A stretch of 64,000 bases of DNA from Notoacmeibacter sp. GTDB taxonomy: Bacteria > Pseudomonadota > Alphaproteobacteria > Rhizobiales > Rhizobiaceae. The position numbers and the translations under genes are program-made. Positions 18,434-27,008 of the stretch are shown piece after piece; the first letter of the stretch is position 1; every line of letters begins with the position of its first letter. The stretch covers positions 1-64,000 of the forward strand of contig JAIOIW010000027.1 of NCBI GenBank assembly GCA_019912385.1, read 5' to 3'. The notes beneath the pieces were generated by a model that was given only the letters and a program-made list of their open reading frames with translations, ran no database searches and had not been told where the DNA came from.

Positions 18434-20197
18434 TCATTGCACGCGGTCGCGGGCCACGAGGCGGAAATTGGCGATCGCCTGTTCGTTGAATTTCGGATCG
18501 ACAAACGGGATCCACTGGGCCTTCTTCAGTGAGAATTCAGGCCAGCGTTCGAGCATGATCTCGAGGTCTTCGCGCGCTTCGTCGACACGGCCGAGCCGCG
18601 CCAGGCCGCCGATCTTGAGGAACCGCGAATACCAGTAGCCGGGCGACAGGCGCAGTGACCGGGAAGCCGCCGCCACGGCCTGCTCCCAGTCTTCGGCGGC
18701 GGTATAGGCAGCGGCAAGCTGGCCCTGGTTGTGGAACCGGTAGAGGTCGAACGGGCTCAACCGGTCGGCTTCCAGCAGGAAGGGAATACCCGTGCGCGGA
18801 TCGCCCAGCAGCAGATGCGCGCTGCCAAGCGTCGAGGAGGCGAACGCGAAGCTCGGATTGATGGAGAGTGCTTCCTCAAGGTACTCGCGTGCGGACGCCG
18901 GGTCGTGGCGCATGATGGCCGTTGCCCCCAGATGGGCGTACGGCCGGGCATCCTGACTGTCCATGAACAGGGCCCTGCGGGAATATTCGACCACCTTGTC
19001 GAAGGCGCCCTCGTCCAGGCTTTGGAAGCCTCTCCAGAAATGCCACCAGGCAAGTTCGTTGAGCACCGCGGAGGAATTGGGATCCTTGCTGCAGGCTTTC
19101 GTGAAGAAATCGAATGCCAGCATGGTGTCGGCGCTGGTTCGCCGGCTCATGTGGAACCGTCCCCGGGCGACAAGCTGCCAGGTGCCGAGATTCTCCCACG
19201 GCAGGTGGAAAGAACGCACCTGCTCGGCCCGGTCGAGCTCATTGGCCAGGCTCGACACGATTTCACCGCCGATCTCGTCCTGCATCGCACGAATGGCGTC
19301 CGATTCGCGGTTATAGCGGCGCGACCAGATGGTTCGTCCGCTCGACACGTCGTCGAGCGTCAGCGTGAGCCGAAGCTGGGTATCCCGCTGGGAGATCCGG
19401 CCTGAAACGATATAGCGGGCTCCGAGCGCCCGGCCTGCTGCAAACGGGGAAACATCGTCCGTATCGAACTGGGAGCTGGAATTCAGCGAAATGACCGGCA
19501 GCCAGCGGACATGCGAAAGACCGGTGACGATATCCTCCGAAACCGCGACGCCGAGATATTCGGTACCCGCATCGCCGGCATCGCTGCGCAACGGAAGGAC
19601 TGCGACGGCGGGAGCGCCGGCGCGCGCGACGACCGGCGCTTCATATGGATCCACGATATCGCTCTCATCGCCGGGTTGCCTGACGAGATAGGCATGAACG
19701 GGCTCGCGGATATTCTTCATGTGCTGTTCGCCCAGGTCCACGAAGTGGAAACCGGTCATGCCGCGCGCGTGGTACCAGGTCGTCTCCGAGACCACCACGC
19801 CGTTCGCGGGCGCGATCTCCTGGAGCCGCGCCGCGATATTGACGTCGTGACCGAACATCCTGCCCTCGGCGACGATGACGTCGCCGGTATTGACGCCGAC
19901 CCTGAACGGCATGCGGTGCACCTCGCGCGCACCCGCGTTGAGATCCTGAAGCCTGGCCTGAAAGGACTGGGCTGCGCGCAGGGCATCGACAGGATTGCCA
20001 AAGCTGGCCATGAGGCTGTCGCCGGCATCACCGAACATTGATCCGCCCAGGCGCTCGCATTCCTGCGAGATCAGCGCAGCGCGTTCCTGGAAGGCGTCGA
20101 GCGCCTCCTCGTCGTCGATATCCATCAAACGCGAATAACCGACCGCATCAATCGATAAAATCGTCGCGAGCTGACGCCGGTATTGCCGCTCAGCCAT
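18434..20197 (-). CDS. Class III cyclase homology domain protein with TPR repeats
   Basis: A 587-residue protein. Residues 1-170 form a nucleotide cyclase homology domain: metal-binding Asp17 (SIDAVGYS) and Asp60 (FGDAGDSLM), and transition-state residues Asn120 and Arg124 (VNIAARL). The lysine that selects ATP in many enzymes is not present in the GDAGD segment, so activity or substrate choice is uncertain. Residues about 195-330 resemble the TolB/FlgO-like region of such proteins (VAVLPLRSDAGDAGTEYL), and 345-560 carry tetratricopeptide repeats. No membrane segment is seen, so it is probably cytosolic. It is transcribed in the same direction as the P450-DyP gene 149 bases downstream and may share its transcript. 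Confidence 0.87.
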   Translation of the reverse strand: MAERQYRRQLATILSIDAVGYSRLMDIDDEEALDAFQERAALISQECERLGGSMFGDAGDSLMASFGNPVDALRAAQSFQARLQDLNAGAREVHRMPFRVGVNTGDVIVAEGRMFGHDVNIAARLQEIAPANGVVVSETTWYHARGMTGFHFVDLGEQHMKNIREPVHAYLVRQPGDESDIVDPYEAPVVARAGAPAVAVLPLRSDAGDAGTEYLGVAVSEDIVTGLSHVRWLPVISLNSSSQFDTDDVSPFAAGRALGARYIVSGRISQRDTQLRLTLTLDDVSSGRTIWSRRYNRESDAIRAMQDEIGGEIVSSLANELDRAEQVRSFHLPWENLGTWQLVARGRFHMSRRTSADTMLAFDFFTKACSKDPNSSAVLNELAWWHFWRGFQSLDEGAFDKVVEYSRRALFMDSQDARPYAHLGATAIMRHDPASAREYLEEALSINPSFAFASSTLGSAHLLLGDPRTGIPFLLEADRLSPFDLYRFHNQGQLAAAYTAAEDWEQAVAAASRSLRLSPGYWYSRFLKIGGLARLGRVDEAREDLEIMLERWPEFSLKKAQWIPFVDPKFNEQAIANFRLVARDRVQ

Positions 20198-20510
20198 TCA
20201 TGCCCCCAATATGAACCGCCAGCTCGCGTCCCGCCATGCGCAATCATTGCAACGGAACCGGCCCGTGATGGCTGGCAGCAATACTGTTTCATTCTATAAC
20301 GCATTGTCGCCCAAAGGCGATACACATCAATTTCGCTTTCGATCCCGTCGGAATGCTGCTTGGCCGGGAAGCCGAATCCATGTCCGCCGCGCTGGCATGC
20401 ATTCTGCGCACATGCGATGAATTCGCCTTGCTCGGGCATACGCGATAACCCATGTCCGTGAAGGCGCTGCGAATCGGGTGGAAACACGGTTGACGAAGGG
20501 GGACCGGACC
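20198..20510. other. Divergent intergenic region, cyclase-like gene versus MmgE/PrpD gene
   Basis: The 313 bases must hold both outward promoters. Apart from the ribosome binding sites at each edge (GGGGGC before 20197, GAAGGGGGA before 20511) I see no strong palindrome, RNA gene or small gene. Confidence 0.5.
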
Positions 20511-21911
20511 ATGGCCAGACTGGTGAGAACCGAGCGACAAACCAGCGCCGCTGCAAGCGCACCTGCATCCGGATCGCCGGCTCTCGCTGCTTTTGCCTCG
20601 CATCTTTCGTTCGCCGATCTGCCGGATTCGGTGATCACGCGATCGACCGAGCTGTTTGTCGACTGGGCCGGATCGGCTCTATCCGGCAAAGGCCATCGTG
20701 CGATAGCTGTCCTCGAAAATTTTGCCGCGACCATGGGGCCGGCAGCCGGTCCCAGTGAAATCCTGACCACGCGAGCGACGACATCGCCGTTTTTCGCGGC
20801 GATGGTCAATGGCGCGGCGTCGCACGTCTCGGAGCAGGACGATGTGCACAACGGCTCGGTTTTTCATCCCGCCGCGGTGGTTTTCCCGGCAGCCCTTGCG
20901 ATGGCCCAGGCCGTCAATGCCTCGGGCCGGGATTTCGTGACCGCATGTGCCGCCGGCTACGAGGTGGGTATTCGCGTTGGCGAATTCCTCGGCCGGTCGC
21001 ACTATAAGGTGTTTCACACCACGGGCACTGCGGGAACCTTTGCCGCGGCGGCAGCGGCTGGCCGTCTCCTCGGCCTTGACCCCGCCACCATGTTGCACGC
21101 CTTCGGTTCGGCCGGAACGCAATCCGCGGGGCTTTGGGAATTTCTGCGCGATGCCGCCGATTCCAAGCAGCTTCACACCGGAAAATCCGCCGCCGAAGGC
21201 CTCCTGTCGGCATGGATCGCCAGCGACGGCTTTACCGGTGCGCGGCAAATCCTGGAGGGCGCGCAGGGCCTGGCTGCCGGCATGTCGAACGATGCCGACC
21301 CGGCCAGGTTGGTCGATGGCCTCGGCAGCCGTTGGACCGTTCTGGAGACCTCTTTCAAGTTCCATGCCTCGTGCCGGCACACGCATCCCGCCGCGGATGC
21401 CCTGCTGCAGATCGTCGAGGCCCATGATCTGGCACCAACCGACATCGCCCACGTGACGGCCCATGTGCACCAGGGCGCCATCGACGTGCTTGGACCTGTG
21501 ACGCAACCGCGAACGGTGCACCAAGCGAAGTTCTCGATGCCGGCAACGCTTGGCCTGGTCGCCGCGCATCGCAAGGCCGGGTTGCGCGAATTTGCAGGCT
21601 TCCTCGACGATCCCGCGGCGCTGGCCTTCCTGGACCGGGTGACCATGGAACTCGACCGGGAGGTCGACCAGGCTTATCCGAAACGCTGGATCGGCAAGGT
21701 GACGGTACGCACCGCCGACCAGCGCACGCTGAGCGGGCGCGTCGATGAGCCGAAGGGCGATCCGGGAAATCCGCTGTCGCCTGGCGAGATTGACGCCAAG
21801 GCGCGCGCGCTTGCGCTTTCCGGCGGCGCTGCGGATGAGCGCGAGATCGATGCGCTCATGGATCGGCTGTGGTCGATAGCCGGCGCAGGACAGATCGCCC
21901 GGCTACTCTAG
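20511..21911 (+). CDS. MmgE/PrpD family protein
   Basis: A 466-residue member of the MmgE/PrpD family, which includes 2-methylcitrate dehydratase and other acid dehydratases, epimerases and lyases. Typical segments are VDWAGSALSGKGHRA, NGAASHVSEQDDVH (the conserved His/Asp region), FHTTGTAGTFAAAAAAGRLL, KFHASCRHTHPAADALL and TVHQAKFSMPATLGLVAAH. No prpB/prpC genes are near, so methylcitrate metabolism is not supported and the substrate is open. The ATG at 20511 follows GAAGGGGGA; an in-frame ATG at 20478 is less well placed. Confidence 0.85.
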   Translation: MARLVRTERQTSAAASAPASGSPALAAFASHLSFADLPDSVITRSTELFVDWAGSALSGKGHRAIAVLENFAATMGPAAGPSEILTTRATTSPFFAAMVNGAASHVSEQDDVHNGSVFHPAAVVFPAALAMAQAVNASGRDFVTACAAGYEVGIRVGEFLGRSHYKVFHTTGTAGTFAAAAAAGRLLGLDPATMLHAFGSAGTQSAGLWEFLRDAADSKQLHTGKSAAEGLLSAWIASDGFTGARQILEGAQGLAAGMSNDADPARLVDGLGSRWTVLETSFKFHASCRHTHPAADALLQIVEAHDLAPTDIAHVTAHVHQGAIDVLGPVTQPRTVHQAKFSMPATLGLVAAHRKAGLREFAGFLDDPAALAFLDRVTMELDREVDQAYPKRWIGKVTVRTADQRTLSGRVDEPKGDPGNPLSPGEIDAKARALALSGGAADEREIDALMDRLWSIAGAGQIARLL

Positions 21912-22226
21912 GTCCAAAGACGATCTTGCATTCGACAAACACAGCTCTCGACCCTGCAAATCGGGTTATCCAATTGCAGGGCCAAGCCCTTTCCCGACCC
22001 TAAACCTCAGTTTGGACTGCCAAAGGGGCCCCGGTCAAAAGGAAGACAATCGTTCGCCACCGAGCACCCATTCACGGGATCAACACCTTCAACCAAAAGC
22101 CAGAAGCGTTACTTGCGTGGCCGGTACAATGCGTCACCCATATGCGGCTTGTGCAGATACGTTCGGTCTCCTTCCGCGCCCTGCGATGCCTCGATCCAGC
22201 AGGATGGTCCCGCTTTCTTGATAGCG
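21912..22226. other. Gap between the MmgE/PrpD gene and the DUF6455 gene
   Basis: The two genes converge here. The 315 bases contain one inverted repeat, CCCTGCAA (21952-21959) with TTGCAGGG (21974-21981), which may end transcription. On the minus strand an unassigned frame downstream of DUF6455 reads for about 40 codons (ending KPHMGDALYRPRK), with no start or ribosome binding site of its own; it may be a remnant. Confidence 0.4.
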
Positions 22227-22622
22227 TCAGGATGCGCAGCGCTGTGCCAATGAGCTGAAGACGGCCGCATTGGGGCAGAACTTCCCGGCATGGGCACGTG
22301 CCGTGCCCAGCGCAAGTTCACATCGGCATCGGATCTTGGCCTTGCATGCGCAGCAGGCAACCCCGGTTTCGCGCAGCGTGGCAAGCTCGGCGTTTGGCAA
22401 TGCTTTCCGGGTGAGGCCGAACTCGGCCATCATCCTTTCATGGAGATCGAACACGCGATCTCCGGCGGCAGCGATCTTCGCCAGGGCAGATGGCGAAACA
22501 CCTACATCGCAGGCAATTCTTTCTGCCGCACCGGGATAGCTGTCCCTGAGCGCGCCGATCGGGTCGACCGCCTGTTGTCCCCAGAGGGTCATCCGCAACC
22601 TGCCGAACATCTGCCTTAGCAT
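22227..22622 (-). CDS. DUF6455 family protein, cysteine-rich C-terminus
   Basis: A 131-residue protein with the DUF6455 layout. A helical N-terminal part is followed by a C-terminal cysteine motif, CCACKAKIRCRCELAL, and FCPNA. The spacing of the cysteines suggests metal or redox binding, though no role is established for the family. ATG 22622 has GGAG 8 nt upstream; the longer frame to 22712 has no such site. The gene is divergent from the ABC transporter operon, and the 295-base region between them carries operator-like site A. Confidence 0.75.
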   Translation of the reverse strand: MLRQMFGRLRMTLWGQQAVDPIGALRDSYPGAAERIACDVGVSPSALAKIAAAGDRVFDLHERMMAEFGLTRKALPNAELATLRETGVACCACKAKIRCRCELALGTARAHAGKFCPNAAVFSSLAQRCAS

Positions 22623-22803
22623 GGGGAGACTCCTTTCCAGATCCAGTGTTGAGCCAGAAAAGGATGGAGTACATCCGCTCCCGGCATGTTTCCCGGCAGG
22701 AGGGAGCGGCATAGTCCTCCAGGCCCAAACCCCGCGCCAGCATATCCGATGCGCCGCAATCTGCGCTGCCGCGGTCCATCGTGCACATCAAACACCCAAA
22801 AAG

Positions 22804-22837
22804 ACTGGTTGTGCAACCAATTTTCTGGTGGTACCGT
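22804..22837 (+). promoter_or_regulatory. Operator-like palindrome A with overlapping promoter, upstream of the ABC transporter
   Basis: The 18-bp palindrome ACTGGTTGTGCAACCAAT (22804-22821) matches copies B (28978) and C (31507). A -35-like TTGTGC (22809-22814) lies inside it, and exactly 17 nt later is a weak -10-like TACCGT (22832-22837). A repressor bound here would cover the -35 element. The likely binder is the TetR regulator encoded at 27009-27626 (inference). Confidence 0.65.
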
Positions 22838-22917
22838 AAATTTCTGTAAGTCGCACACTAAAAGAAGACATTCGAATGGGCATCTAGGTTTCGTGCAGAA
22901 ACAAGAGGAGGAAGGGT

Positions 22918-24066
22918 ATGGACATTAACAACAAAACGTCACGGTTGAATCGGCGACGCTTCATCAGGTCAGTCGCAGCAGTGGGGGCGACGACCGGATT
23001 TGCACTTGCGGCGCCTGCGATCATCGGCAGGGCGGGCGTTGCCTCGGCGAAGAATTCGTTTGCCGGCGAGAACCTGATCGTGGTCTCCTGGTCGGGCAAT
23101 TACGAGCGAGTGTTTCGCGAGACGGTGATCGAGCCCTTCAATGCCGAATTTGGCACCAAGGCCGAGACGATAGGCGGCTGGGACCAGATCGTGAGCCAGA
23201 TACAGGCCGCGCCGGCGGACAATCCGCCATTCGATATCACTGTCACCGACGAATATGTGGCGTCCGCGGGCCTGGCCGGCGAACTCTACGTGAAGACCGA
23301 CCGCGCCGCCATTCCAAATCTTGAGGCCGTCTATCCGTGGTTCCATGAGACCCGTCCGCAGGACGCCGCCCAATACGGCATTCCGTTCGGTGGCGGATCG
23401 GCGGTGCTGCTGGTGAGGAACAGCATCGGCGTGACGCCTGACAGCTGGAAACATCTGTGGGGCGAAAAATTGGCCGGCCGGATCACGCTCGACTCGGGCG
23501 CGTGGTGGTATACCCTGGCGATCCCGGCTATCCTGAAGTCGCCCGACGGCCGTCTTGATGCCATGTACAACATCAAGACCGCCGAGCCGCTGATTGCCGA
23601 GCTTGAAAGGCTGAAAGTCGCCAAGTGGTTCACCGACGGCGCCGAGCAGGCCAACCTGCTCGTTCAAGAAGAGGCGGACGCCGCGATGAGCTATTCGTCG
23701 GATACCTACACGTTCTTGCGGGAACAGCCCGGCGAGTACGTGTTTGGCGTTCCCAGGGAAGGGACGCCGGCATGGGCCGAGTGGTACATGAAGGTGCGTG
23801 GAACCAAACACGGCGAGCTGGCCGATCTGTTCATGAACTACCTGCTGGCAAAGGAAACGCAGGAGCGGTTCCTCGCGAACTCGATGCAGTTCGTCGCCCG
23901 GTCGGACGTTCAGGTTCCGGATCACTGGAACGGCTATCCGGCCTCCAACGAGGACTATCATCGGATGTTCCAGGTCATAACGATGCAAGGCTGGGACGGC
24001 ATCATGGCTGACTATCAGGCTTTCGACGACCGGATGAAGCAGGTTATCGTCAAGACGACCGGCTGA
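22918..24066 (+). CDS. ABC transporter periplasmic substrate-binding protein (PotD/spermidine-putrescine type)
   Basis: A 382-residue type 2 periplasmic binding protein. The N-terminus has a twin-arginine motif (NRRRFI, residues 11-16), a hydrophobic stretch and a likely cleavage site after VASA (residue 45), so export is probably by Tat. The body resembles the PotD/PotF and opine/amine-binding group (LIVVSWSGNYERVF, YGIPFGGGSAVLLVRN). The ATG at 22918 follows GAGGAGGAAGGG. It is the first gene of a four-gene importer operon, with operator-like site A about 100 bases upstream. The ligand is unknown; a polyamine or other small cationic amine fits the family. Confidence 0.88.
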   Translation: MDINNKTSRLNRRRFIRSVAAVGATTGFALAAPAIIGRAGVASAKNSFAGENLIVVSWSGNYERVFRETVIEPFNAEFGTKAETIGGWDQIVSQIQAAPADNPPFDITVTDEYVASAGLAGELYVKTDRAAIPNLEAVYPWFHETRPQDAAQYGIPFGGGSAVLLVRNSIGVTPDSWKHLWGEKLAGRITLDSGAWWYTLAIPAILKSPDGRLDAMYNIKTAEPLIAELERLKVAKWFTDGAEQANLLVQEEADAAMSYSSDTYTFLREQPGEYVFGVPREGTPAWAEWYMKVRGTKHGELADLFMNYLLAKETQERFLANSMQFVARSDVQVPDHWNGYPASNEDYHRMFQVITMQGWDGIMADYQAFDDRMKQVIVKTTG

Positions 24067-24072
24067 CGATCA

Positions 24073-24096
24073 GGGAGGGCCGTGCACGGCCCTCCC
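24073..24096 (+). repeat. Perfect 24-bp palindrome after the binding-protein gene
   Basis: GGGAGGGCCGTG is directly followed by its own reverse complement and then CCAAAAAG. It lies 7 bases after the stop of the binding-protein gene, inside the operon. Stem-loops here commonly stabilise the upstream mRNA or attenuate read-through so that the binding protein is made in excess (general knowledge). Confidence 0.65.
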
Positions 24097-24134
24097 CAAA
24101 AAGATGAATGGGTGGGGAGGTACAGTTCGGAATA

Positions 24135-25181
24135 ATGGCGCTTGCACTGGAGTTGGATCAGGTCAGCCGATCATATGGAGCGGTTGTCGCCGTCGATAGT
24201 GTTTCCCTTGATGTCGAGGGGGGCGAGTTCGTAACCTTGCTGGGGCCTTCGGGCTCGGGCAAGACCACCACGTTGCGCCTGATAGGCGGCTTTGAGAGAC
24301 CCAATGGCGGCGCGATCAGCATTGCCGGACGCCGCGTCGATCATCTGCCGCCCTACAAGCGGAACACGGCGACCATCTTCCAGAGCGGGGCGCTGTTTCC
24401 GCACAAGACCGTGGCTGAAAACATTGCCTACGGTCTGCGCATGCACGCCATGAATCCTTCCCTCATTCGCGAGCGTGTCGGCGAAGCGCTCGGTATCGTC
24501 CAGATGGGTGGCTTCGAAGAGCGTTATCCCAGCCAATTGTCGGGCGGGCAGAAACAACGTGTGGCGCTGGCGCGATCGCTGGCGCTCAGGCCTTCCCTTC
24601 TGCTTTTCGACGAGCCGCTGTCGGCCCTCGACCTGTCGTTGCGCCTCCAGTTGCGAGCCGACATCAAGCGGCTGCATGACGAACTGCAGTTCACGGCGAT
24701 CTATGTCACGCACGACCAGAGCGAGGCCATGGCGATGTCGAGCCGCGTCGCGATCATGAATTGCGGACGCATCGAGCAGGTTGCGCCGCCGCAGCAGATC
24801 TACAATGAACCGGCCAACGAATTCGTCTACAGTTTCATCGGCGAGAGCTGTTGCCTGCCGGTCCGGATAGATGACGGTGCGGCCCGCGACCAGCAAGGCA
24901 GGCCCGTCGATATCCGTCTCGCCGAACCACCGTCGAGCGGCGCATGGCGGCTCTACCTGCGTCCTTCCCGCATCAGGATAGGCAACGAGGCGCACGGTTG
25001 CGCGAACACCGCGCGTGGCCGCGTGCGGTTCACGGAGTTCCTCGGCGACTTCAACCGCTATCACCTTGTGGCGGGCGGGCTGGAGTTCTTCTGTGACCGG
25101 GCAGGCGAACGTCAGTACCAGATCGGCGAGGAGGTCGAGGCGGGCTGGGACACCGGCGACATGAAGGTCTTTGCCGCATGA
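24135..25181 (+). CDS. ABC transporter ATP-binding protein (PotA type)
   Basis: The 348-residue ATPase of the importer. Walker A is GPSGSGKTTTL near residue 38, the signature is LSGGQKQRVALARSL, Walker B is LLLFDEPLSAL, and the switch histidine is in YVTHDQ. A C-terminal TOBE-like regulatory region follows (about 240-348). I use ATG 24135 because the usual N-terminus starts there; an earlier in-frame GTG at 24108 is possible. The stop overlaps the next start (ATGA), showing translational coupling with the first permease gene. Confidence 0.9.
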   Translation: MALALELDQVSRSYGAVVAVDSVSLDVEGGEFVTLLGPSGSGKTTTLRLIGGFERPNGGAISIAGRRVDHLPPYKRNTATIFQSGALFPHKTVAENIAYGLRMHAMNPSLIRERVGEALGIVQMGGFEERYPSQLSGGQKQRVALARSLALRPSLLLFDEPLSALDLSLRLQLRADIKRLHDELQFTAIYVTHDQSEAMAMSSRVAIMNCGRIEQVAPPQQIYNEPANEFVYSFIGESCCLPVRIDDGAARDQQGRPVDIRLAEPPSSGAWRLYLRPSRIRIGNEAHGCANTARGRVRFTEFLGDFNRYHLVAGGLEFFCDRAGERQYQIGEEVEAGWDTGDMKVFAA

Positions 25182-26095
25182 GCGGCGCGCAGCAGGTGAC
25201 CTCGGCGGGCCACAGGGACGCCATGCTCGCAAGGCCGGCGATGAAATTCGAGCGGCTGGTGCCGTGGGCGCTTGTTGCCCCCGCCCTTGTCATCGCTCTG
25301 GTATTCTTCGGCCTGCCGATTCTCAACACGCTGCGGATGAGCTTCAACCTGCATGTCGACCAGCGTGTCTATGTGCCAGGTTTCACACTGGACCAGTATT
25401 GGATGCTGGTGAAGAACCCGATTTTCTCCGGTTCGATCCTCACCACTGTCAAGCTGTCGCTGATCTGCGCGTTCTCGGCGGTGACGATCGGGTACGGCTT
25501 CGCGCTGCTGGTCTGGATCGGTCCACCACTGTGGCGGGTGGGTTTCATCGGATTGGCGCTGTGTCCGCTGCTGATCTCGGAAATTTCCATCATCTTCGGC
25601 TGGTGGATGTTCTTTCCGAAGACGGGTCTTCTCAGCCATACGCTACTGTCGGCCGGGCTGATCGAGGACCGCTTCAGCCTGATGTACACCGAGTTTGCCG
25701 CCCTTGTGGGCCTCACCTATCTGACACTTCCCTTCTCGTTCTTCATCATTCTTTCCATCCTCGACGGCATAGACAAGCGGCTTCTGGAGGCCAGTAGCGA
25801 CCTTGGCGCCGGGCCGTTGACGACCTTTCGCGAAGTCATGCTGCCGCTTACCTGGCCGGGCATGCTGGTCGCATTTGCGCATGCCTTTATCTGGGCAATG
25901 GGGACCTACGCGACACCGTCGGCGCTTGGCCCGGACACGCTGTGGACGATTGGCTTCCTCGTGCAGGAGCAAATGCTGGGGCGGCACAACTGGCCAATGG
26001 CCTCGGCCCTTGCGATCGTACTCGTGGTCGGCGTGGCGAGTATCATGCTGCTCATGCGCCGCCTGATGGCGCGCGGGGGTCGTTTCCATGACTGA
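25178..26095 (+). CDS. ABC transporter permease, PotB-like
   Basis: A 305-residue inner-membrane protein with about six hydrophobic segments, starting with WALVAPALVIALVFFGLPIL. The cytoplasmic EAA-type loop that contacts the ATPase is LEASSDLGAGPLTTFREVMLP near residue 205. It overlaps the ATPase gene by 4 bases and the second permease gene by 8 bases, so the importer subunits are tightly coupled. It pairs with the 26088 gene as the two halves of the channel. Confidence 0.9.
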   Translation: MSGAQQVTSAGHRDAMLARPAMKFERLVPWALVAPALVIALVFFGLPILNTLRMSFNLHVDQRVYVPGFTLDQYWMLVKNPIFSGSILTTVKLSLICAFSAVTIGYGFALLVWIGPPLWRVGFIGLALCPLLISEISIIFGWWMFFPKTGLLSHTLLSAGLIEDRFSLMYTEFAALVGLTYLTLPFSFFIILSILDGIDKRLLEASSDLGAGPLTTFREVMLPLTWPGMLVAFAHAFIWAMGTYATPSALGPDTLWTIGFLVQEQMLGRHNWPMASALAIVLVVGVASIMLLMRRLMARGGRFHD

Positions 26096-26951
26096 AGCGG
26101 CGCTGGCGCAATCGGTTGGGTCCGGCCGCCTGGCCGGCATTTCCGTGACTGTCTGGCGCGCAGCGGGAATTGTCTTTGCCAGCTTCGTGACGCTCTATGT
26201 CCTCATTCCGATTGGCGTCACCATCGCCATGTCGTTCAACGACGGTTCCTTCATTCGCTTTCCGATCACCAGCTGGTCCCTGCGATGGTATGAGGGATTC
26301 TTCGCCAGCACGCGCTGGACACAGGCGCTCGCCAACAGCCTGGTCATCGCGCTCGGCACGACAGTGATATCGACCGTGAGCGGCATTCTGGCGGCCTGGA
26401 CCTTTGATCGCTACAACCTGCCGCTGAAGAACGTCATTTATGTCCTCATCATGCTGCCCCTGTTCACGCCGGGTGTCGTGCTCGGCTTGGGTATAGCCAT
26501 CGCCTTCGGCGGCATCGAGATCGGCGGCTGGTCGTTCTTCGGCTCGCGAGGGTCGGTAGTCATCGCCCATTCGCTCTGGGCAATGCCGCTGGTGTTCATG
26601 TTGATGGAAGCGACCTTCCGGACCGTGGACCGGCGTATCATAGAGGCTTCCTATGATCTCGGCGGACGGCCGGTGCGCACCTTCTTTGAAATCGTGTTGC
26701 CCATGGTGTCGACCGGGGTCATATCCTCGGCGCTGTTCGCCTTCGTGATTTCGCTCAATGAATTCGTGATGGCGCTGTTCCTGACCAGTCGGGGTACCCA
26801 GACGCTGCCGGTGCTGATGTGGCTGAGCCTGAGATCGGCCGGCACGCCTGAACTGGCGGTGACGGCCGTCGTGCTGGCAACGGCGGTCTTCGCCTGCATG
26901 AGCCTCGTGATGGTGTGGTATGTCCGCCAGTTGCGCAAGCTCGGGCGCTGA
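26088..26951 (+). CDS. ABC transporter permease, PotC-like
   Basis: A 287-residue inner-membrane permease with about six hydrophobic segments. Its EAA-type loop is IEASYDLGGRPVRTFFEIVLP near residue 187. Segments such as FVTLYVLIPIGVTIAMSFND and SLNEFVMALFLTSRG are typical of PotC/opine permeases. It is the last gene of the importer operon and converges with the TetR gene 57 bases on. It overlaps the preceding gene by ATGACTGA. Confidence 0.9.
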   Translation: MTEAALAQSVGSGRLAGISVTVWRAAGIVFASFVTLYVLIPIGVTIAMSFNDGSFIRFPITSWSLRWYEGFFASTRWTQALANSLVIALGTTVISTVSGILAAWTFDRYNLPLKNVIYVLIMLPLFTPGVVLGLGIAIAFGGIEIGGWSFFGSRGSVVIAHSLWAMPLVFMLMEATFRTVDRRIIEASYDLGGRPVRTFFEIVLPMVSTGVISSALFAFVISLNEFVMALFLTSRGTQTLPVLMWLSLRSAGTPELAVTAVVLATAVFACMSLVMVWYVRQLRKLGR

Positions 26952-27008
26952 AGGGCTGGAACCGGCGCCGGCGACCTTGCGGTAATGGCCCGCCCCGCCG
27001 CAAGCGCG

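Noticed and set aside
15006-18638. Long plus-strand frames opposite the P450-DyP gene
   Set aside because: Their composition is typical of antisense frames in high-G+C DNA. The minus strand has recognisable domains over its whole length.
21952-21981. ATTGGATAACCCGATT-like word inside an inverted repeat, compared with the TetR operator
   Set aside because: The arms do not keep the 18-bp spacing of the other sites, and the outer repeat CCCTGCAA/TTGCAGGG explains the symmetry better.
22109-22384. Minus-strand frame overlapping the end of DUF6455 (ending KPHMGDALYRPRK)
   Set aside because: No start codon with a ribosome binding site, overlap with a better supported gene, and no family recognised. 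Mentioned only as a possible remnant.
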